Assembly: GCA_034406715.1 (NCBI GenBank)
Contig: CP137873.1
Location: 806,001-870,000, forward strand
Direction of reading: 5' to 3'
DNA length: 64,000 nt
DNA from: Rhodotorula mucilaginosa
Taxonomy: Eukaryota > Basidiomycota > Microbotryomycetes > Sporidiobolales > Sporidiobolaceae
Part shown: positions 58,640 to 64,000 of the stretch, one piece after another
Numbering within the stretch: position 1 is the stretch's first letter
Layout: each line of letters opens with the position of its first letter
Notes under the pieces: model-generated
Database searches by the model: none
What the model saw: only the letters and a program-made list of their open reading frames with translations
Told to the model about the DNA's origin: nothing
Translations under genes and position numbers: made by a program

Positions 58640-59332
58640 TGCGTGGCCTGAAGGGGTATATAGGAGAGAGAGAAGGCGACCAAGGAGACCAAGGAGACCA
58701 AACAGAGTCGCCGGCGATGAGAAACCAGGCCGGAACCCAGCAGCAAGCACATGAAATTGCGAAAATACAGATAAGCTCGCCGCCACCCATCTACGTCCGT
58801 ATGCCACTGCTTACCCGTGTTACTCAAGGCTAGGGTGGTCCAGGAGAGAGAAAAAAAAATCCCAATCACGAAGCAGAGCTCGGAAAACTCGGACGCTTGC
58901 ACTCTCGAGGGATCAGGGATCGAACGAAAACAGCGATAATGTGCACCCCCGTCCCTCGAGATAGAGCACTCTCCGTGCCAAGCAGACATGCATGAACCAA
59001 AGCTGAGCCTGTTTCCAGGCGTGCATATCCTCTGTCTGCTCTCGAATTGTCCCGGGGCGCAGTAGAAACGCGATATCTATTTCGGCTCGATTCTGCTCGC
59101 AAAATGTGACCTTCTTATCGCACAGTTTGTGCTGTACGGACTGCTCCTTTTCTGATAAGTAAACTGTGTTCTCTCGTCGGTACTGATGAGCAGCCGCATT
59201 GCAGCCGCATCGCGCAATGGACGAGACTCGCATTGACAGGAAACCGCAAAGAAGCAGTACTGAGAACACCTGGCCATGCTGCCGCTTGATCACTTGAACT
59301 CGAATCGTCCCTGTGTTGCCACCACCGGTACA
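58640..59332. other. Spacer upstream of gene F
   Basis: Contains a short GACCAAGGA triplicate repeat (about 58679-58699) and an A run (58853-58860). No supported gene. Confidence 0.4.
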
Positions 59333-62300
59333 TCAGCTTCGTGCACGAGGGTTTGAGTGAACAGTGCGACCTGCCTGGGCATCCAGGATCCACGTGATGT
59401 CGTATTCGTACCCTTTCGGGTAGATCTGTTGCATCATTCGCTCGCGGTTCATCCAGTAACGGCCGCTGATTGTATCTTGAAACAAGTTGGGGTCGCATGT
59501 GATGGTCCGGTCAACCTCGACCTTCTCGCGAAAGGTGTGCAGGCGTCACCGGATCATCTCGATGAGCACAGGAACGAGTGGCTTGTCAATGGCGTCCAGT
59601 ACGCCGCCCCCCTCCATACCCACGGCCTCATGAGATCCTTCGTCGTCGAGATACTCGCAGATAGTGCTGTCGAGTTTTGCACTGCCTTGAGCAATCATGG
59701 CCGCGGCAACGCCCTCTTCGAGCGCTCGGTCCTCGATATCGCTGCATTCCAAACCACGAGGGGCGTCTGCAGAATGAGCTGCGCAAGGATGGTCACGCAC
59801 AGACTGGTATCTGCAGGCGTAGTTGATCCCGGTTTGACGAACGGGCGAGCGGGGAGATCGGGGAGATCAATGCCAGACTGCTCCTGAGCCGATGCCGGAC
59901 TCTCGCTACTTGAGTGCCGTGAGGCTGAGTCGGCGCCTCCAGCGACATCAGCTGTCAAGGGTGAGTGGCCGAGGGACGTAATCAAGCGTTGGCGTTTGGG
60001 CGCTGTTGCCATAGTCGGTTCCGCATGGGCAGAGACGGCATCCGTCCCAGAGGAGAGGCTCCTCTTGCGCATGGGAGCCAAAGCGTTTGGGTTGAGGGGA
60101 GCGAATGGTACATGAGCGGTCGGGATCCGTGCATCCGCCGATACTGCAGCCTTGCTCAGATGGTCGCGTCGCGACTCGTGTTGGATGCTGGCGTCTTCGC
60201 CGTTGTCAGAGGGCTCCTGGAGTCGACGCAGGGCTTTGACCACGCAGAGGTGGTCCACGAGCAACACTTGAAATGCGTTGGTGAGAGAGTAGGCAACACC
60301 TGCGCAGTGCTCGTGTACGGCGAGGAGCAACTCGGCGTGCGTCTCGACCGGAAGTTCTGCTAGGATCTGGCGCTCAGCGTCCAGTGACGCACGAGGATAG
60401 ACCTCGCACGATCGATGAGCTGGTCGTGCTCTGCTTGACGGGCGTGCGCGGCTTCACGCCAGTTAGTTGTACCAGGCGTGCTGGCAGACCCTGAGTTCGA
60501 TACTGGTGCCGGCGGCGGGTCGATGGCTTCTCTCCAACAAGCGAGTTGCTGCGAGTCAAGACGCGGCGCGACCAGCTCATCAAAGACACTCAGCGCCTGC
60601 TCCTCAACGTCGTTTTGGGCACTGCGTTTGTTGATACGCTCCCAAGAGCGCTGCGCCTGCTGGCATATGGCATCAAGCAAGTCAGGCGCAAGGGCGCCTT
60701 CACTGTCGAGGGACTTGAAGGAGGCAAGCAACTCGAGGCGAAGCTGCGCTGTGGTGGCGACCACGCCGGGCGAGGGTGAAGCGAACCTCTCAAGAGCATC
60801 ACGATCATCCAGGTTCGACGGCTTCTTCGGCTTCGACAAGAGGCAGGTTTCGGTGGTTGATGTCGGAGGTCGGCAACTAGCTTGATGCTCGACCAAGGCT
60901 GTGCAAGATCGGACAGGCTAACAGGCTGAAAGGGTAGCAAGCAGCCCGTGGCGTGCGTCAATAGCTGTACGGGCACGCCGTGGTGCTGTGCAGATGTCAA
61001 CAACTCGACAACATTGACGCGATCAGGGCCGCCGCCGTCGAGGCCAAACTCACGCCTCCACTGACCTACCACGGCAAGATCGCGAAGAAGAAGTCCGGCG
61101 GTGGACAACTGGTGCAGCTGGTCCCGTCATGGTGCGTTCCCTGCTGTGGTTCCTTGCGCCTTGACCTTTGGAACCTGACTCTGTTGCGGGATCCAAGTCG
61201 ACCGCATGCTGACAGCGCGAGTCTGCGGGTCCGAGTACGCAACGATCAAATCCTCGCGGAACTTGCGCAAGCGCGCGACGATGTAAGGGCCGGCCTCTGC
61301 GTAAGCGGAAGTGCCGAGACGCTGGAGCTCGTGCTCGACCCTGCGTCAAGGCGGTGATCAGCACGCGTATAGACCCAAGGGAGAGAGGGAGGGAGAGGGT
61401 ACTGACTCTGGGTTGACCAATAGATGAACGGGTTCCGCTGAGTCAATCACGTGGTCGAACGAGATGGTGACCGTTGTTGCCGACAGTCAGTAGCATGTGC
61501 TTGGGCACGTTGAACCAGATGCGGGGATCCGGGTTCACACCCGGCGGAGACGTCAAGTAAAATGCCGGGTACGGCTCGGCGTGCTGCCAGGGTTTACCGT
61601 ATTGACCGATACGGACCTATGTTGTGAATGAATGAACGCAGGTCAGCAAGGGTGATAACCACTCTGAGGGATGTCAGGCTCACGGTGACGCCCATGTCGC
61701 TAAAGAGGCAGCTCAAGAATGCTTTGCGCTGGAAGAGCGCCAGCATGAATCTCAGCAACAAATCCCCCCCCCCCCCCCCCCCCCACAAGCAGACAACAAG
61801 ACAAGAACTCACACAAACTTTCATTACGCCACGTTGCTTGGGCGGACCGGACGAGCCTTTCGCGCGAGGAGACAGTGCGCGGTCGTTCGTACCGGGCAGC
61901 AAACGTTGAAGGCCGACGGTGGGGCAGTCGAGCCCGTGTACACACAGCTTGATGTTCTGCCCTTGCACTGTCTTGAGCAGCAACACATTCTGGTTGAGAC
62001 CCCCAAAAGCGAGCGACGTCAGAGCTTCCAGCATCTCCGCGAGCTATTTCTGGTGCTTGTTGTGGCGGGTCCACTCGAACAGGTTCGTGTCGCGGTAGGA
62101 GCAAGCTGTAAAGTCTTGGCCAAGCCCGAGGGTGTTGGGGAGGCCCGCCTCGCCGGCCCACCACTTTGACTGGAGCTGGCGCGTGCGCCTGCGTTCATAC
62201 AATTGCGCCGCAATCGACTAGAGAGTAGCGGTCAGCGCGGATCTCTAGACGGCAACACGGGCAAACGACGCGAGCGACACCTCACACCGTAGCCGCGCCC

Positions 62301-63478
62301 TTTGCACCCGTTTGTGCTTATGGCTATGCCGACATAGCGACCGAGCTGTTCGGCGCTCGTCGCAATTCAGTTCGCGCCGAAGAGCGCCAACGGATGCCCG
62401 TTGCGACCGCACAGGACGCGGGCGGTCTCGGAGTTGTGCTGCGGGGCAAAACAAGTGCGGAAGTCGCACAAGAGATTGTCGGCGGCGCGGACGAAGCCAT
62501 GCTGATTTGTCATGTGCCTGTTGAAGCGGGATGCAAAATGACCAAGAAGGTCGCCTACACTCGTCTCTTGCAGGATCTCGAGCACCTGCAAGTCGACAAG
62601 ATTGCACACCACCGGCAGGGTGACAATGGATGCAAAGCGGAACATGGCCGTAAGCAGCTTGCGCAGGAATTCTGAGGCAGGCAGGCTCTTGCGGTCAGAG
62701 AAAGAGCTGGGCGCGCGCGTCGGCTGGATAGGGTAGCATCGACTCACCTGGAAGAAAAGAGCCACCTTGTAACCTCCTGCTTTTGCCAGAGGAACCCAAT
62801 CGGTCTTCATCGCCACGCGGATGGACGTGGCTAGCTGCGCCTTGCGGCCGACAGGCGCAGGCTCAGGTTCCGGTTCCTCGTCCTCTGTCTCAGACTCCAG
62901 CTTGTCCTCGTCATCTTCTTCTTCCTCCTCTTTGCCGTTGCCCTCAGTGACTTGCCCGCTCGACCCAACTGTCCCGGTGGTCGGAGCGCCAACTCCCGCC
63001 ATCGGCGAGCCCGCCTCGGAAGCGGTGGCTGGCTGCGCCTCCGACCTCGGCATCCTCCTCCTTGTTGTCGTCGTTGTCAAATATTGCCTGAAACGGCGTG
63101 TTGCTGTGAATCATCTCTCCGAGCACGAATTCGGTCTCAGAGGGACCCGGCGGCGGCGGGTAGCGAACGAGTTTCTCGCGGGACGGGGCCGGGTCGTTGG
63201 CCAGCGTGACCGCAGCGTGATTCTCTCGAATCGGCGTTGTCTTGCGGGCAGCGTGGAGATACAATTGGTTCGCAGTCTTGACACCTTGCCGGAGGCGCGG
63301 CGACTTGACGCGGGCTCCGGGCAGCCAGGTCGGCGTGGCTGACAGCGAGCGCACGGGTCAGTTTCCCCAAATGAATGAGAAGAAACACGCTCGGCAGACT
63401 GACCTTGCTGCCGGATAGCCTCAGACCTGGCGCAGGATTGTTGGCGGAGGCCCCCGCGGCGGACGGACTCGACGACAT
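59333..63478 (-). pseudogene. Long unknown gene, apparently interrupted (gene G)
   Basis: Start candidate ATG 63478 (MSSSPSAAGASANNPAPGLR). Many protein-like segments follow on the minus strand: VKTANQLYLHAARKTTPIRE, an acidic region, TSIRVAMKTDWVPLAKAGGY, RFASIVTLPVVCNLVDLQVL, SKWWAGEAGLPNTLGLGQDF, LAEMLEALTSLAFGGLNQNV, PAFYLTSPPGVNPDPRIWFN, AEAGPYIVARLRKFREDLIV, ICQQAQRSWERINKRSAQND, HAELLLAVHEHCAGVAYSLT and SGRYWMNRERMMQQIYPKGY. Several joins are clear GT-AG introns; others need a frame change or cross a stop, so I count about three or four breaks. The overall pattern suggests one protein of over 1,000 residues. I see no reverse transcriptase, integrase, capsid or known transposase motif and do not recognise the family. 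It may also be two adjacent genes. Confidence 0.4.
61764..61784. repeat. Homopolymer run of 21 C
   Basis: Uninterrupted C run inside a probable intron of gene G (a G run on the coding strand). Likely length-variable and hard to sequence, so its exact length here should be treated with care. Confidence 0.9.
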
Positions 63479-63741
63479 GGTGGCGGGAACGCGGACGAGG
63501 ATGAACGGGTACGGGGGAGTAGAGCGCTCGCGCAAGGGCTCGAAGTGTACGGTCTGGGCGACGCTCAGCGTGAGTATACGATGGTGGTGCGTCGTGGTGG
63601 AACACCGTTTTGACTACGGTCGCCGAGGCGTGCCGTCTCCGAGGAGGTGCGAGCGCTGTTCGTCGTTCATCTCTGACTCTCTCTTCTCTCTCTCCTCTCC
63701 CTCTTCATCCTCTCTCGCACTCACAGACTAGTCAGGGAGCC
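63479..63741. promoter_or_regulatory. Short divergent spacer between gene G and the edge gene
   Basis: 263 bp between opposite starts, with a strong CTCTCTCTTCTCTC pyrimidine tract before the plus-strand ATG. Confidence 0.4.
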
Positions 63742-64000
63742 ATGGTAAAACAGTTCTTCGACCCTCACGGCGAGGAGTATACGATCCCGGTCCCCTCAGA
63801 CTTCCCGGACCAACCCGACCTGGCACGCGAGGATTGTGCACAATTTGAGGCCGACTGGTCGAAACACGTCGCGCAGGCCCCTCTGGCGCCCAACTACCTC
63901 GAGATGCTCGGCGTGTTCCACACCTCGGCCAACACGAAGGACCTGATGCTACCGTTCAAATATGCCGATACACTAGCCTGGAACGACAATGTGGAATTGC
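63742..64000 (+). CDS. Unknown protein, 3' part beyond the window
   Basis: An open frame from ATG 63742 to the edge (86 codons) reads MVKQFFDPHGEEYTIPVPSD, then LAREDCAQFEADWSKHVAQA and LAPNYLEMLGVFHTSANTKD. It follows a pyrimidine-rich leader and is not shadowed by a better frame. Acidic and aromatic residues are evenly spread, as in a globular soluble protein. No family recognised. It is divergent from gene G. Confidence 0.55.
   Translation, partial: MVKQFFDPHGEEYTIPVPSDFPDQPDLAREDCAQFEADWSKHVAQAPLAPNYLEMLGVFHTSANTKDLMLPFKYADTLAWNDNVEL

Noticed and set aside
59333-63478. Known DNA-transposon transposase (for example KDZ-type)
   Set aside because: Size and setting fit, but I could not find the family's diagnostic motifs or terminal inverted repeats.
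1-64000. tRNA genes, rRNA genes and CRISPR arrays
   Set aside because: No convincing cloverleaf with A and B boxes, no rRNA sequence and no regularly spaced repeats were found by eye.

Overview
The window reads as nuclear DNA of a GC-rich fungus, most likely a basidiomycete yeast. Conserved genes carry many short introns with a CTGAC-like branch site shortly before the acceptor, and the proteins are fungal (large-subunit catalase, fungal oligopeptide transporters, fungal type I fatty acid synthase). A fatty acid synthase relic has dehydratase, malonyl-palmitoyl transferase and acyl carrier domains on one chain. That order is known from Rhodotorula (Rhodosporidium) toruloides FAS2 and from single-chain basidiomycete enzymes, so a Pucciniomycotina yeast is my best guess (inference). 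I see no rRNA, no tRNA I can support, no CRISPR and no recognisable virus-like element.

From 0 to about 37.4 kb the window is ordinary, gene-dense sequence: a small unknown gene, RPS24, a small membrane protein, CLP1, a catalase whose 806-bp divergent promoter holds an exact Yap1/AP-1-type TTAGTAA site, a multi-pass membrane protein, a WDR59/Sea3-like SEA-complex subunit, a TPR protein, a coiled-coil protein, eIF1A with two 12-nt exons, and two tandem oligopeptide transporters. A decayed piece of the catalase gene lies just downstream of the catalase.

From about 37.4 kb to the right edge the character changes. Here lie an inverted, almost unmutated 316-bp piece of the second transporter, including an intron; a broken fatty acid synthase fragment fused directly to it; and a broken fragment of the NOT1 CAF1-binding domain. 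Among them is a duplicated divergent gene pair, named A and B here. A is a long disordered Ser/Pro-rich protein on the minus strand, and B is an unrecognised protein on the plus strand. The two start codons lie only 120-130 bp apart in both copies. The first pair (42.4-46.3 kb) looks intact; in the second (49.0-53.4 kb) B is broken. A short repeat lies near the 3' end of both A copies. Between the pairs sit a minus-strand protein with a methyl-CpG-binding (MBD)-like domain and a small plus-strand gene.

The last 10 kb holds two related-looking unknown genes (one a Cys/His-rich protein), a long interrupted unknown gene, and the start of another unknown gene at the edge. The region from 38 to 63 kb looks like a fast-changing accessory block that collects DNA-level copies of host genes. 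The A/B pair with its MBD-like neighbour is the best candidate for something undescribed.
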